From Lichenicola sp050954785 (lineage in GTDB: Bacteria; Pseudomonadota; Alphaproteobacteria; Acetobacterales; Acetobacteraceae), in contig JBPBQO010000191.1 of the NCBI GenBank assembly GCA_050954785.1, positions 6,880 to 70,879 on the forward strand: DNA of 64,000 bases. Direction: 5' to 3'. Position 1 is the stretch's first letter. Each line of letters starts with the position of its first letter. Under the pieces are notes generated by a model. The model ran no database searches and had not been told where the DNA came from. It saw only the letters and a program-made list of their open reading frames with translations. This document shows positions 20,490 through 29,620 of the stretch, piece by piece. A program made the position numbers and the translations under genes.

Positions 20490-22337
20490 ATGACGATGTC
20501 GATCGAGATCAAGGTACCAACGCTGGGTGAAAGCGTCACCACCGCGATCGTGGCGAAGTGGCTGAAGCAGCCGGGCGAGCAGGTTGCGGCGGACGAGGCC
20601 GTGGTCGAGCTCGAAACCGACAAGGTCAGCGTCGAGGTCGCGTCGCCATCGGCTGGCGTGCTCGGCGCGCAGGCGGTTGCGGAAGGTGCGGAAGTCGAGG
20701 TCGGTGCCGTTCTGGCGACCGTAGAGGCAGGTTCCGGCGCGGCTCCGGTTCCAGCCCCGGCGTTGGCCCCCACTCCTGACTCGGCATCCTCGACCGGGAG
20801 CTATCTGCCGCAACCGGCAAGCGCGCCTGCATCCGCGTCGGTCCAGGCGGACGTGCCTGCTTCCTCGGCACAGGTTGCGAAGCCGGCACCGCCCGCACCG
20901 ACCGGCGCGCAGGCGGCAGCGGCGGTCGATGTGGGCGAGACCGATTACGACCTCATCATTATCGGCTCGGGTCCGGGCGGCTACGTCTGTGCGCTCCGTG
21001 CGGCACAGCTCGGGCTCAAGGTTGCCTGTGTCGAGAAGCGTGCGACGCTCGGTGGCACATGCCTCAATATCGGCTGCATTCCGTCCAAGGCGCTGCTGCA
21101 GAGCTCGGAGAATTTTCACGAGGCTGCCGAGGGTTTTGCCGCGCACGGCATCATCATCGGCGAGGTGAAGCTCGACCTGGCGCGGATGCACGCGCGCAAG
21201 GCCGAAGTGGTCGGCGCCAACGTCAAGGGCGTCGAATTCCTGTTCAAGAAGAACGGCGTCACCTGGCTCAAGGGCGCTGGCCGCATTTCCGCTACGAACA
21301 CCGTCGAGGTTTCGGGCGAGGGTGGCGCCAAGAGCTTCCGGGCGAAGAGCATCGTCATCGCCACCGGTAGCGACAGCATCTCGCTGCCGGGCCTTGCCAT
21401 CGACGAGAAGCGGATCGTGAGCTCGACCGGCGCGCTCGAGCTGGAGAGCGTTCCGAAGCATCTCGTGGTGATCGGTGGCGGTGTCATCGGGCTGGAGCTC
21501 GGCAGCGTCTGGATGCGCCTCGGCGCCGAAGTGACGGTGATCGAATATCTGGATCGTCTGGTGCCCGGCATCGACGGCGAGGTCGCCAAGGCGTTCGAGC
21601 GGGTGCTGTCCAAGCAGGGCATGAAGTTCAAGCTCGGGCATAAGGTCATCAAGGTCGAGACCGGCGATACCGGCGCGGTGGTGACGGTGGAAAAAGCCAA
21701 AGACGGCGCGTCGGAAACGATCCAGGCCGATATCGTGCTGGTCGCGGTCGGCCGGCGTGCGGTGACGGACGGACTCGGTCTGGCCGAGATCGGTGTGGCG
21801 CTGGACGAGAAGGGCCGGGTCAAGACCGACGGGCATTATGCGACCAACATTGCCGGCATCTATGCAATCGGCGATGTGATCGATGGGCCGATGCTGGCGC
21901 ACAAGGCCGAGGATGAGGGCGTGGCGCTGGCCGAGATGCTGGTGGGCCAGGCTGGGCATGTGAATTACGGGGTGATCCCGGCGGTGATCTACACCTGGCC
22001 GGAAGTGGCCGGGATCGGCCGGATCGAGGAGGATCTGAAGGCGGAGGGTGTCGACTACAAGGTCGGCAAGTTCCCGTTCAGTGCGAACGGCCGGGCGCGT
22101 GCGATGAACTCGACCGACGGGTTCGTGAAGATACTGGCCGACCGCAAGACCGACCGGTTGCTCGGTGCGCATATTCTCGGGCCGGATGCCGGGACGCTGA
22201 TCGCCGAACTGGCGACAGCGATGGAATTCGGAGCCAGCGCAGAGGATGTGGCCCGAATCTGCCATGCGCATCCGACCCTGAGCGAAGCCGTGAAGGAAGC
22301 CGCCCTGGCAACCGAAGGCCGCGCACTCCACGTATAG
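20490..22337 (+). CDS. lpd: Dihydrolipoamide dehydrogenase with N-terminal lipoyl domain
   Basis: 615 residues, about 140 longer than a plain E3. Residues 3-80 form a complete lipoyl domain with Lys45 in ETDKVSVEV; it resembles the sucB lipoyl domain far more closely than chance would allow. An Ala/Pro/Ser linker (about 82-145) leads to the flavoprotein: FAD motif IIGSGPGGYVCALRA, redox-active pair Cys191 and Cys196 in GGTCLNIGC, NAD motif VIGGGVIGLELGSV, and the C-terminal HAHPTLSEA with the catalytic His-Glu. ATG 20496 is an equally good start. It reoxidises dihydrolipoyl groups for the sucAB complex upstream, and perhaps for others. Confidence 0.97.
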   Translation: MTMSIEIKVPTLGESVTTAIVAKWLKQPGEQVAADEAVVELETDKVSVEVASPSAGVLGAQAVAEGAEVEVGAVLATVEAGSGAAPVPAPALAPTPDSASSTGSYLPQPASAPASASVQADVPASSAQVAKPAPPAPTGAQAAAAVDVGETDYDLIIIGSGPGGYVCALRAAQLGLKVACVEKRATLGGTCLNIGCIPSKALLQSSENFHEAAEGFAAHGIIIGEVKLDLARMHARKAEVVGANVKGVEFLFKKNGVTWLKGAGRISATNTVEVSGEGGAKSFRAKSIVIATGSDSISLPGLAIDEKRIVSSTGALELESVPKHLVVIGGGVIGLELGSVWMRLGAEVTVIEYLDRLVPGIDGEVAKAFERVLSKQGMKFKLGHKVIKVETGDTGAVVTVEKAKDGASETIQADIVLVAVGRRAVTDGLGLAEIGVALDEKGRVKTDGHYATNIAGIYAIGDVIDGPMLAHKAEDEGVALAEMLVGQAGHVNYGVIPAVIYTWPEVAGIGRIEEDLKAEGVDYKVGKFPFSANGRARAMNSTDGFVKILADRKTDRLLGAHILGPDAGTLIAELATAMEFGASAEDVARICHAHPTLSEAVKEAALATEGRALHV

Positions 22338-22346
22338 TTGGATTTC

Positions 22347-22388
22347 AAAGGCTATGCCTTTGACGGGGTCCAGGGGCAGTGCCCCTGG
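22347..22388. repeat. Double-hairpin repeat element after lpd
   Basis: Two perfect hairpins in tandem: AAAGGC/GCCTTT with a three-base loop (22347-22361), and CCAGGGGC/GCCCCTGG with a three-base loop (22370-22388) in GGGGTCCAGGGGCAGTGCC. From general knowledge, this kind of GGGGTCCAGGGGC element recurs between genes in Acetobacteraceae and related genomes. It lies between lpd and pdxA and may stabilise the 3' end of the lpd message. Confidence 0.65.
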
Positions 22389-22414
22389 CCTGCTTCCATA
22401 GTCTGGAGACTCCC

Positions 22415-23401
22415 ATGCTGGCGCTGACGATGGGAGACCCCGCCGGCATCGGTCCGGAAATCACGTTCTGGGCCTGGCATGCCCTGCGGCGCAGCGGCCC
22501 GGCATTCGTATTGTTGGCAGACCCCGCTTGGATTGCCTCGCTCGCGCATGGCGTCGCTACTGTCCGGCCGGTGGCATCGGTTGCCGAAGCCCGTACCGTG
22601 TTTCACGAGGCCCTGCCGGTCATGGCGATATCCGCCCCGTTGGGCAGCACGCCGGCGCCCGGACATCCCGACCCCGGAAACGCGGGCGCCATTACCGCCA
22701 GTATTGCCGATGCCGTTCGCCTGGCGATGGCAGGCGACGTCGATGGGATCGTGACCAACCCGATCGCGAAGTCGGTCCTGAAGCAGGCGGGTTTTCCCTA
22801 TCCCGGCCACACCGAATATCTCGCGGCGCTGACCGATGCATCCGGGCGCGAGGTGATGATGCTGGCTGGTCCGAGCCTGCGGGTGGTTCCGGTGACCATC
22901 CACGTGTCGCTGCGCGAGGCGATCGAGCGTTTGTCGACCGACGAGATCGTTCGGGTTTCGCTCACCACGGTTGCAAGCCTGAAGCGAGATTTCGGGATCG
23001 CGCGGCCCCGGCTGGCGGTGGCCGGGCTCAATCCGCACGCCGGAGAGGATGGGCACATGGGTGTCGAGGACATCGACATCGTCAAGCCGGCGATCGAGCG
23101 GCTGCGTGGACAGGGGATCGATGTGGTCGGTCCGTTGCCGCCGGACACCATGTTCACGGCACCTGCGCGTGCGCGCTACGATGTCGCGATCTGCATGTAT
23201 CACGACCAGGCCTTGATCCCGCTCAAGACGCTCGACATGGCGCAGGGGGTGAACGTCACGCTCGGCCTCGACCTGGTGCGGACCTCGCCGGACCATGGCA
23301 CCGCGTTCGACATCGCGGGACAGGGCGTGGCCGACCCGGCCAGCCTGATCGCGGCGTTGCGTCTGGCCGGCAGCATTGCCGAACATCGAAAGACAGCGTG
23401 A
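22415..23401 (+). CDS. pdxA: 4-hydroxythreonine-4-phosphate dehydrogenase
   Basis: 328 residues. It oxidises 4-phosphohydroxy-L-threonine in pyridoxal phosphate synthesis. It begins with the family N terminus LALTMGDPAGIGPEI and contains the metal-site motifs PGHTEYLA, LNPHAGE and YHDQALIPLKT, and the substrate loop TSPDHGTAFDIAG. The start ATG 22415 follows GGAG; a longer frame would reach into the repeat element. The stop overlaps the start of pdxJ by one base (TGATG), so the two vitamin B6 enzymes are co-translated. Confidence 0.96.
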   Translation: MLALTMGDPAGIGPEITFWAWHALRRSGPAFVLLADPAWIASLAHGVATVRPVASVAEARTVFHEALPVMAISAPLGSTPAPGHPDPGNAGAITASIADAVRLAMAGDVDGIVTNPIAKSVLKQAGFPYPGHTEYLAALTDASGREVMMLAGPSLRVVPVTIHVSLREAIERLSTDEIVRVSLTTVASLKRDFGIARPRLAVAGLNPHAGEDGHMGVEDIDIVKPAIERLRGQGIDVVGPLPPDTMFTAPARARYDVAICMYHDQALIPLKTLDMAQGVNVTLGLDLVRTSPDHGTAFDIAGQGVADPASLIAALRLAGSIAEHRKTA

Positions 23402-24120
23402 TGGCGATGACACCGATACGGCTGGGCGTGAATATCGACCATGTCGCCACGGTCCGGAACGCGCGCGGTGGCGATCATCCCGACCCGCTGGAGGCCGCCC
23501 TGGCCGCGGTGGAAGCGGGGGCGGACGGCATTACCCTACATCTGCGCGAGGATCGCCGGCACATCCGCGACGACGATGTCGCGCGTATCCTGGCTGCACT
23601 GTCGGCGCCGATCAACCTGGAGATGGCGGCCACCGACGAGATGGTCGCGATCGCCCTGCGCCATGCGCCGCATGCGTGCTGCATCGTGCCGGAGCGACGT
23701 ACCGAGGTGACCACCGAGGGCGGACTGGATGCCGCCGGCCAGATCGAGGAACTGGCGCCGAAGGTCGCGGCCCTGCGCGATGCCGGCATACGAGTGTCGT
23801 TGTTCATCGATCCGGATCCTGTTCAGATCGAGGCGGCGGCGAAGCTCGGCGCTCCGGTTGTGGAACTGCACACCGGCGCCTATGCCGAGGGGCGTGGCGG
23901 CGAGCTGGCGAGGCTTCGGTTCGGTGCGGCACTGGCGGCTTTGCGCGGCATCGAGGTGCATGCGGGCCATGGCCTTACCTACGCGAACGTTTCCCCGGTC
24001 GCGGCGATCGAGCAGCTCGCCGAACTGAATATCGGCCACTTCCTGATCGGCCAGGCGATTTTCGACGGGCTGCCGCAGGTTGTCCGTCACATGAAGGCGT
24101 TGATCGACGCCGCACGCTAA
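23401..24120 (+). CDS. pdxJ: Pyridoxine 5'-phosphate synthase
   Basis: 239 residues, a TIM-barrel enzyme that condenses the PdxA product with deoxyxylulose 5-phosphate. Signatures in order: LGVNIDHVATVRNARGG, TLHLREDRRHI, NLEMAAT, CIVPERRTEVTTEGGLD, VSLFIDPD, ELHTGAYA, VHAGHGLTY and LNIGHFLIGQAI. The ATG overlaps the pdxA stop. Having both DXP-dependent vitamin B6 ring-closure genes adjacent is common in alphaproteobacteria. Confidence 0.97.
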   Translation: MAMTPIRLGVNIDHVATVRNARGGDHPDPLEAALAAVEAGADGITLHLREDRRHIRDDDVARILAALSAPINLEMAATDEMVAIALRHAPHACCIVPERRTEVTTEGGLDAAGQIEELAPKVAALRDAGIRVSLFIDPDPVQIEAAAKLGAPVVELHTGAYAEGRGGELARLRFGAALAALRGIEVHAGHGLTYANVSPVAAIEQLAELNIGHFLIGQAIFDGLPQVVRHMKALIDAAR

Positions 24121-24135
24121 AACGGAGATCATACG

Positions 24136-25116
24136 ATGGATTACGCAAGACTTGGCCGTACCGGCCTGAAGGTATCGCGTCTTTGCCTCGGCTGCATGAC
24201 GTATGGCGAGCCCGACCGGGGCAATCATGAATGGACGCTTGGCGAGGAGCAGAGCCGCCCGTTCATTCGCGAAGCACTCGAAGCGGGCATCAACTTCTTC
24301 GACACCGCCAACGTCTATTCCGACGGATCGAGTGAAGAGATCGTCGGCCGGGCACTGCGCGATTTCGCCAAGCGCGACGAGATCGTGCTCGCTACCAAGG
24401 TGCACGGCGTCATGCGGAAGGGCCCGAACGGCGGCGGCCTGTCGCGCAAGGCGATCCTGGCCGAGATCGACAACAGCCTCAGGCGGCTTGGCACCGACTA
24501 TGTCGATCTCTACCAGATCCATCGCTTCGACGACGAGACGCCGATCGAGGAGACGCTCGAGGCGCTGCACGACGTCGTGAAGGCGGGCAAGGCCCGGTAT
24601 ATCGGCGCATCGTCGATGTATGCGTGGCAGTTCTGCAAGGCGCTGTATCTGGCCGATCAGCATGGCTGGACCCGGTTCGTCAGCATGCAGAACCACATGA
24701 ACCTGCTGTATCGCGAGGAGGAGCGCGAGATGCTCGGCCTGTGCATCGAGGAGGGGATCGGGGTGATTCCGTGGAGCCCGCTCGCTCGCGGCAAGCTGGC
24801 CCGGCCGAACGGCGATGGCGGCACCGATCGTGCCCGTACCGATGCGTTCCAGCGCAAGCTGTACGACGCCACGGTGGATGCCGATGGACGTGTGGTCGAT
24901 GCGGTCGGTGAAGTCGCCGAGGCACATGGGGCAACGCGGGCGGCGGTGTCGCTGGCATGGCTGCTGGCCAAGCCCGGCATCACCGCACCGATCATCGGGG
25001 CATCCAAGCCGCATCATCTGCAGGATGCGCTTGCTGCTTTGACGTTGTCGCTGAGCGCCGACGAGATCAAGCGCCTGGAAGCGGACTACGTGCCGCACGC
25101 CGTCGCCGGCTTCTGA
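24136..25116 (+). CDS. Aldo/keto reductase
   Basis: 326 residues. An NADPH-dependent reductase of the aldo/keto superfamily (YghZ/YajO-like group). The catalytic tetrad is visible as Asp and Tyr in FFDTANVYSDGSSEE, Lys in LATKVHG and His in YQIHRFD. The NADP-binding tail includes SLAWLLAKPGITAPIIGASKPHHL. GGAG precedes the ATG, 15 bases after pdxJ on the same strand, so it may be co-transcribed. The substrate is unknown; many relatives reduce small aldehydes. Confidence 0.93.
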   Translation: MDYARLGRTGLKVSRLCLGCMTYGEPDRGNHEWTLGEEQSRPFIREALEAGINFFDTANVYSDGSSEEIVGRALRDFAKRDEIVLATKVHGVMRKGPNGGGLSRKAILAEIDNSLRRLGTDYVDLYQIHRFDDETPIEETLEALHDVVKAGKARYIGASSMYAWQFCKALYLADQHGWTRFVSMQNHMNLLYREEEREMLGLCIEEGIGVIPWSPLARGKLARPNGDGGTDRARTDAFQRKLYDATVDADGRVVDAVGEVAEAHGATRAAVSLAWLLAKPGITAPIIGASKPHHLQDALAALTLSLSADEIKRLEADYVPHAVAGF

Positions 25117-25155
25117 CGCGACGCCTGGCGCCGGCCGATCCCGGCGCCAGCCACG

Positions 25156-25650
25156 ATGGCGGTATTCTTCACGGCGGATACGCATTTCGGCCATGGCGGC
25201 GCACGCGGGCTCTATCGGCGGCCCTTCGCCAGCGTGGCCGCCATGGACGAGGCAATGGTGTTGAACTGGAACGGCATCGTCGGTCCGGGCGACGAGATCT
25301 GGCATCTGGGGGATTTTGCAGTCGGTCCGAAGCCCGACCGCATCGAGGCGCTGCTGGATAGCCTCAATGGCATCAAGCACCTGATCACCGGCAACAACGA
25401 TCCGGACGCGGTGCGGTCATTGTCCGGTTGGCACAGCGTTCAGCCTTATGCCGAACTCATGCTGGACGGCGTCGGGTACGTGCTGTGCCACTACGCGTTC
25501 CGAAGCTGGCGCAACATGCACCGTGGCTGGCTCAACCTGCATGGCCATTCGCATGGACGGCTGAAGCCGATGCCACGGCAATTCGACGTCGGTGTCGATT
25601 GCCGCGGTTTCCGGCCGGTCAGCCTGCAGGATCTGACCGGTTCTTCGTAA
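25156..25650 (+). CDS. Calcineurin-like metallophosphoesterase
   Basis: 164 residues, a minimal metallophosphoesterase. Metal-ligand motifs in order: ADTHFGH (8-13 region), WHLGDFAVG, GNND, CHYAF and LHGHSHG. This order and short size match the family of stand-alone phosphoesterases found in bacteria and phages. The substrate cannot be predicted. It lies 39 bases after the aldo/keto reductase and faces the convergent MHS transporter gene. Confidence 0.88.
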   Translation: MAVFFTADTHFGHGGARGLYRRPFASVAAMDEAMVLNWNGIVGPGDEIWHLGDFAVGPKPDRIEALLDSLNGIKHLITGNNDPDAVRSLSGWHSVQPYAELMLDGVGYVLCHYAFRSWRNMHRGWLNLHGHSHGRLKPMPRQFDVGVDCRGFRPVSLQDLTGSS

Positions 25651-25656
25651 TCCGGA

Positions 25657-27045
25657 TCACGGCAAAACCAGTCTTTTCCCGACGTTGTCCAGGTGCATTG
25701 TGTCCAGGTCGGACAGGTTGCGATGCGACGTTTCGGGGAGAAAGAAAAACGTGATCACGAAGCCGACCGCGCAGAACGCCATCGGATAGATCAGGCCGGC
25801 ATACGGATTGCCCGTCTGTGTCACCAGCGCCAGGCTCACGATCGGCAGGAAGCCGCCGAAGATGCCGTTGCCGATATGGTAGGGAATGGAAATCGACGTG
25901 TAGCGAACCCGGCTCGGGAAGTTCTCGACGATGAAAGCGCCATACGGCCCATAGATCGCCGCGCAGATGACGACCGCCACGAACACCGCGATCGCCATGC
26001 GGATTTCGTCGACGCCCGCCGGGGTGACGGCGCTGCGTATCACCATGAAGATCGGCACATAGAGCAGCAGTGCCGCAGCCATTCCCGCGAGCATGAGCGG
26101 CTTGCGTCCGATCCGGTCCGACAAGGTTCCGAACAGTACGAAGAACGGACTTCCGATCGCGACCCCGGCCGCCACCGCCAGCGTCGCCGTCAGGAAATCG
26201 ACCTTCAGGATGCTCTCGACATAGTACAATGCATAGAAATGGGCGGTGTAGAACGTGGTCGCCTGCGCACAGGACGCCCCGAACAGGAACAGCAGGATAC
26301 GCCGGCGATTGACCGGATCGGCGATCGCGTCGCGTACCGGCAGGCGCGCGATCTGGCCGGCTTCCTTCAGGCGCAGGAACACCGGGGATTCCGACAGGGA
26401 CATCCGGATGCGGACCGAGACCAACACCAGCACCGTCGACAGCAGGAACGGTATGCGCCAGCCCCAGCGTTCGAATGCCTCCTGTCCGAAACCGAGGCGG
26501 CAGGCGATCACCACGATCAGAGACAGCAGGAAGCCGCCGGAGGCCATGGTCTGGATGTAGCTGGTCCAGCGTCCCCGTGCTCCATCCGGCGCGTGCTCGG
26601 CGACATAGCTGTTGGCGCCGCCATATTCGCCGCCGAGCGCGATGCCCTGGATCAGACGCAACACAACCAGCAGCACCGGCGCCAGATAGCCCGCGGTGGC
26701 GAAGGTCGGCAGCAAACCGATCGCCGCGGTCGATAGGCCCATCAGGATCAGGGTGACGAGGAACGTCGTCTTGCGTCCGAGACGATCGCCGACATGCCCG
26801 AAGATCACGGCGCCCAATGGCCGCACCGCGAAGCCGGTGGCGAACGCGGTGACGCTGACCAGCATCGCCGCCACCGGATCGTGCCCGGGATAGAACAGCC
26901 GGGAAAACACGATGGCCAGGCTGCCGTAGAGAAAGAAGTCATACCACTCGATGATCGTGCCGACGCTCGACGCAAGCACGAGATAACCGGGTGATATGCT
27001 GGTGCTCCGGCTGTCTGTGCCGGCGCCCTTCGGATTGGTATCCAT
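25657..27045 (-). CDS. MHS-family MFS transporter (metabolite:H+ symporter)
   Basis: 462 residues with 12 membrane helices. The MHS signatures are ASSVGTIIEWYDFFLYG in helix 1, FGHVGDRLGRKTTFLVTL between helices 2 and 3, and RLIQGIALGGEYGGANSYVAEHAP at helices 4-5. Relatives import organic acids such as shikimate, citrate or 2-oxoglutarate together with protons. Upstream on the same strand, 117 bases away, is the iron alcohol dehydrogenase, a likely partner in using a carbon source. The substrate is unknown. Confidence 0.9.
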   Translation of the reverse strand: MDTNPKGAGTDSRSTSISPGYLVLASSVGTIIEWYDFFLYGSLAIVFSRLFYPGHDPVAAMLVSVTAFATGFAVRPLGAVIFGHVGDRLGRKTTFLVTLILMGLSTAAIGLLPTFATAGYLAPVLLVVLRLIQGIALGGEYGGANSYVAEHAPDGARGRWTSYIQTMASGGFLLSLIVVIACRLGFGQEAFERWGWRIPFLLSTVLVLVSVRIRMSLSESPVFLRLKEAGQIARLPVRDAIADPVNRRRILLFLFGASCAQATTFYTAHFYALYYVESILKVDFLTATLAVAAGVAIGSPFFVLFGTLSDRIGRKPLMLAGMAAALLLYVPIFMVIRSAVTPAGVDEIRMAIAVFVAVVICAAIYGPYGAFIVENFPSRVRYTSISIPYHIGNGIFGGFLPIVSLALVTQTGNPYAGLIYPMAFCAVGFVITFFFLPETSHRNLSDLDTMHLDNVGKRLVLP

Positions 27046-27162
27046 GGTGTTCCTCCCTTGGCACGGTCCGCTCTGACGGCAGCCTCGTGCGCGATTCTGG
27101 ATGGTGTCGGTGACTGTCCTATCGTGCGGCGTCTGCCGCTTCGATAGGAGGCCCGGGCACGA

Positions 27163-28341
27163 TCAACCGGGCCTGGCCGGTTCGGCTGCCCAGATCTCGC
27201 GGTAAAGCGCGGTGATGTCGGATGCATCCGGGACGCGCGGATTGTTTCCGGGCGATCCGGAGGCCAGAGCCTGTTCCGCCATCAGCGGCAGCAGCGAGGT
27301 CCAGCGGCCGGGATCGATTCCGTAACCAAGTGGCGTCGGAACCTGCAGCTCCTCGTTCTTCGCCTTCAGGGCTGCGATCAGCCTGTGGTTCGCTTCCGCG
27401 TCGCTCGTCGCGGGATCGGCCACACCCATTGCCCGTGCGCACTCGGCATAGCGTGCTTCCGCGCCGGGGATCGACCATGCGGTGACGGCTGGCAGCAGCA
27501 TGGCGTTGGAGAGGCCGTGCGCCACATGGAAATGTGCGCCGATCGGACGGCTCATCCCGTGCACCAGCGCGACGGACGAGTTGGAGAACGCCATGCCCGC
27601 CTGCAATGCGCCAAGCATCATCGCCTCGCGCGCTGCACGGTTGGACGGCTCGGTGCATGCGGTCGAGATATTCGGCCAGATCGCCCGTATCGCGGCCAGC
27701 GCCAGTCCGTCGCTGAACGGGTTGGCCTGCTTCGAGACATAGGCTTCCAGCGCATGCGTCAGCGCATCGAGCCCGGTATCGGCGGTCAGCCGCCAGGGCT
27801 TCGACAGGGTCAGTTCGTAATCGACGATCGCGATGCGGGGCAGGTAGGCCAACCCGACGCACAGCATTTTCTCCTGTGTTTCCTCATCGGTGATGATGGT
27901 GAAGCGGGTCGCCTCCGAACCGGTACCGGCCGTTGTCGGCACCGCGATCACCGGCAGGCCGGCAATGTCCTGGACGTGCGGAAATTTGAGCTGGCGCGGC
28001 GTGGTCGGGTGGGATGCGAGAACCGCCACCATCTTCGCGGTGTCGATCGGGCTGCCGCCGCCCAAGCCGATGATGCAGTCCTGCGTGCCGCCGCGCAGCG
28101 TGTGCATCGCCGCCTGCACGGACGCCACTGTCGGGTCCGGAACGACGTCTGCGAACACCCGCGGCGTCATCCCGGCATCGCGCAACAGGCCGAGGACCCG
28201 GTCGAGCACGCCGTTCCCGGCCAGATAAGGATCGGTGACGATCAGCGGTGCCAACAGTCCGAGTTGGGCTAGTGCGCCCGGCAACTCGCGAACCGCACCG
28301 CCGCCGACACGGAGTGAACCCGGAAGATAGAGCGCTCTCAT
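27163..28341 (-). CDS. Iron-containing alcohol dehydrogenase
   Basis: 392 residues of the Fe-ADH family. The NAD site is marked by GGGSPIDTAKMVAVLASH, and the metal ligands by DTGLDALTHALEAYVS (Asp and His) and HGMSRPIGAHFHVAHG (two His). TAGTGSEAT is the usual cofactor loop. Members oxidise or reduce alcohols, lactaldehyde, maleylacetate or similar small molecules; the partner MHS transporter downstream suggests an imported substrate. The start ATG 28341 follows GGGGAAC-like sequence. Confidence 0.92.
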   Translation of the reverse strand: MRALYLPGSLRVGGGAVRELPGALAQLGLLAPLIVTDPYLAGNGVLDRVLGLLRDAGMTPRVFADVVPDPTVASVQAAMHTLRGGTQDCIIGLGGGSPIDTAKMVAVLASHPTTPRQLKFPHVQDIAGLPVIAVPTTAGTGSEATRFTIITDEETQEKMLCVGLAYLPRIAIVDYELTLSKPWRLTADTGLDALTHALEAYVSKQANPFSDGLALAAIRAIWPNISTACTEPSNRAAREAMMLGALQAGMAFSNSSVALVHGMSRPIGAHFHVAHGLSNAMLLPAVTAWSIPGAEARYAECARAMGVADPATSDAEANHRLIAALKAKNEELQVPTPLGYGIDPGRWTSLLPLMAEQALASGSPGNNPRVPDASDITALYREIWAAEPARPG

Positions 28342-28511
28342 GGTCGTTCCCCTTGACGACGCGACGATAACCCTCCTGTCTAGAAGAACAACTCACGGGG
28401 GGAGTTCGCGCCGCCGCGTGTGAAGACCGTGTGCCGGGCTGCACAGGTCAGGACATGCGCGTCGCTGCCGATCCTGAAGGTCGGGCGGAGACCAGGCTCC
28501 GCCCGTTTCTC

Positions 28512-28817
28512 TCAGCTCGCGGGGGCCACCGCTGTCGCAGTCGACGGTTTCAGCACCGCATCGAGAAGCGGCTCCAGCACCGGCACGACGAGCGGCAACA
28601 GAGGCAGCGCCTGGTTGAGTGTCTGGACGATTGCAGTGCTGCCTTCGCTCCGGGCAATGGCGATGGCACCACCGATGGCCGCGCTGGTGAGGGCCGCATA
28701 ACGCGCGGTGCCGTTCTGGCCGAGCGCTCCGGCGACGGCGAGCGACACGGCCGAGAGGCCGGCATAGGTGGATGGTTCGGCAAGGCGTGCGAACACGCCG
28801 GACAGGAACGATTTCAT
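28512..28817 (-). CDS. Small hydrophobic protein, holin-like in layout (hypothetical)
   Basis: 101 residues. A short basic start, two helical hydrophobic parts (about 18-55, rich in Ala/Gly, and about 68-90, LPLLPLVVPVLEPLLDAVL) and a short soluble tail. GGGAG precedes the ATG by nine bases. It resembles the small phage-type proteins often left near integration sites, but no family is firmly recognised. It marks the left side of the region with the integrase remnant. Confidence 0.5.
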   Translation of the reverse strand: MKSFLSGVFARLAEPSTYAGLSAVSLAVAGALGQNGTARYAALTSAAIGGAIAIARSEGSTAIVQTLNQALPLLPLVVPVLEPLLDAVLKPSTATAVAPAS

Positions 28818-29134
28818 CGTTCGAAACTCCCAAACATCGAGGAAGGAATGGCGTCGCGATGACGCCGGTCACGCTGGCGGCTCGTCGGTCATGACAATCG
28901 CCATCGGGAACAGGGAGAACCTGGCAATGCGGCTGGTTCATTTAATTTGCGTGATGGTGCCGTCGCGGCGGTCCCGGTCGCAGATCGTGCTGACTGCGTG
29001 CGCGGGAAAGCGGTCGGCTCGGCTGTGCCAGAACGGTTGGCGCAGCTTCTCAAGTATGAAACGATACTACACCGAAACGGGTCCAGAGGCAAGAATTTAT
29101 ACTGGTGGGGTTAGTTATTGGCCTATCATGTTGA
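28818..29134. other. Intergenic stretch with no intact gene
   Basis: No complete gene is seen. On the minus strand, 28945-29070 has a short open frame without a start, reading LRQPFWHSRADRFPAHAVST then ICDRDRRDG, which looks like a C-terminal gene fragment of unknown family. This fits a decayed mobile element. Confidence 0.4.
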
Positions 29135-29620
29135 ATTGCAGGTGGGGATGCCGGCAACGTCGAGACCCGCAAGACCGGGCGAAAGCTGCCGATCAACGTC
29201 ACGGTTTATCCCGAGCTCGATGCCGCGCTGAATGGCACCCTGCGCAGCAGCACGTACGTGGTGGTACGCGAGACGCCGGCGGTGAAAGAGGGTAAGGCGG
29301 CAAAGATTCCGGCGCCGTACCAACGCCACACGTTTGGGCACGAGTGGCGTAGCATCGCCACAAAGGCCGGCATTCCACTCGATCTGCAGTTTCGTGACCT
29401 GCGCGCTACCGCCCTGATCGAGCTCGCAAACTCCGGTGCCGACATCATTCCTTTGTCGACACATGGCGGCTATGAAACGCTGCAGATAGCCAAGCGTTAC
29501 GCGGGACCAACGGTGGCGCAATTCCGAACCGCAGCTAGGCAGTGGGTAGAACACCGGGCAGAAGACAAGTTACAACGGAACAGCAGGGCGTCCTGGAAGA
29601 TTACTTCAGTCGAGGACTGA
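29135..29620 (+). pseudogene. Truncated tyrosine recombinase (integrase C-terminal part)
   Basis: An open frame after an in-frame TGA encodes about 160 residues of a phage-type integrase catalytic domain with no start codon. It begins ETRKTGRKLPI and continues RHTFGHEWRSIATKAGIPLDL. The catalytic R box is QFRDLRATALIELAN, followed by ADIIPLSTHGG where H-x-x-GG is expected, and the nucleophile tyrosine in AKRYAGP. The N-terminal arm and core-binding domains and the first catalytic arginine are missing, so it should be inactive. It is a relic of an integrative element whose target may be the tRNA-Thr gene 1.1 kb downstream. Confidence 0.8.

Noticed and set aside
20397..22331. 644-codon minus-strand frame opposite lpd
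   Set aside because: Antisense shadow; His/Arg/Asp-rich with no motif, while the plus strand has full Lpd motifs.
23536..25380. 614-codon minus-strand frame opposite pdxJ, the aldo/keto reductase and the phosphoesterase
   Set aside because: It crosses three well-supported genes on the plus strand and has shadow-like composition.
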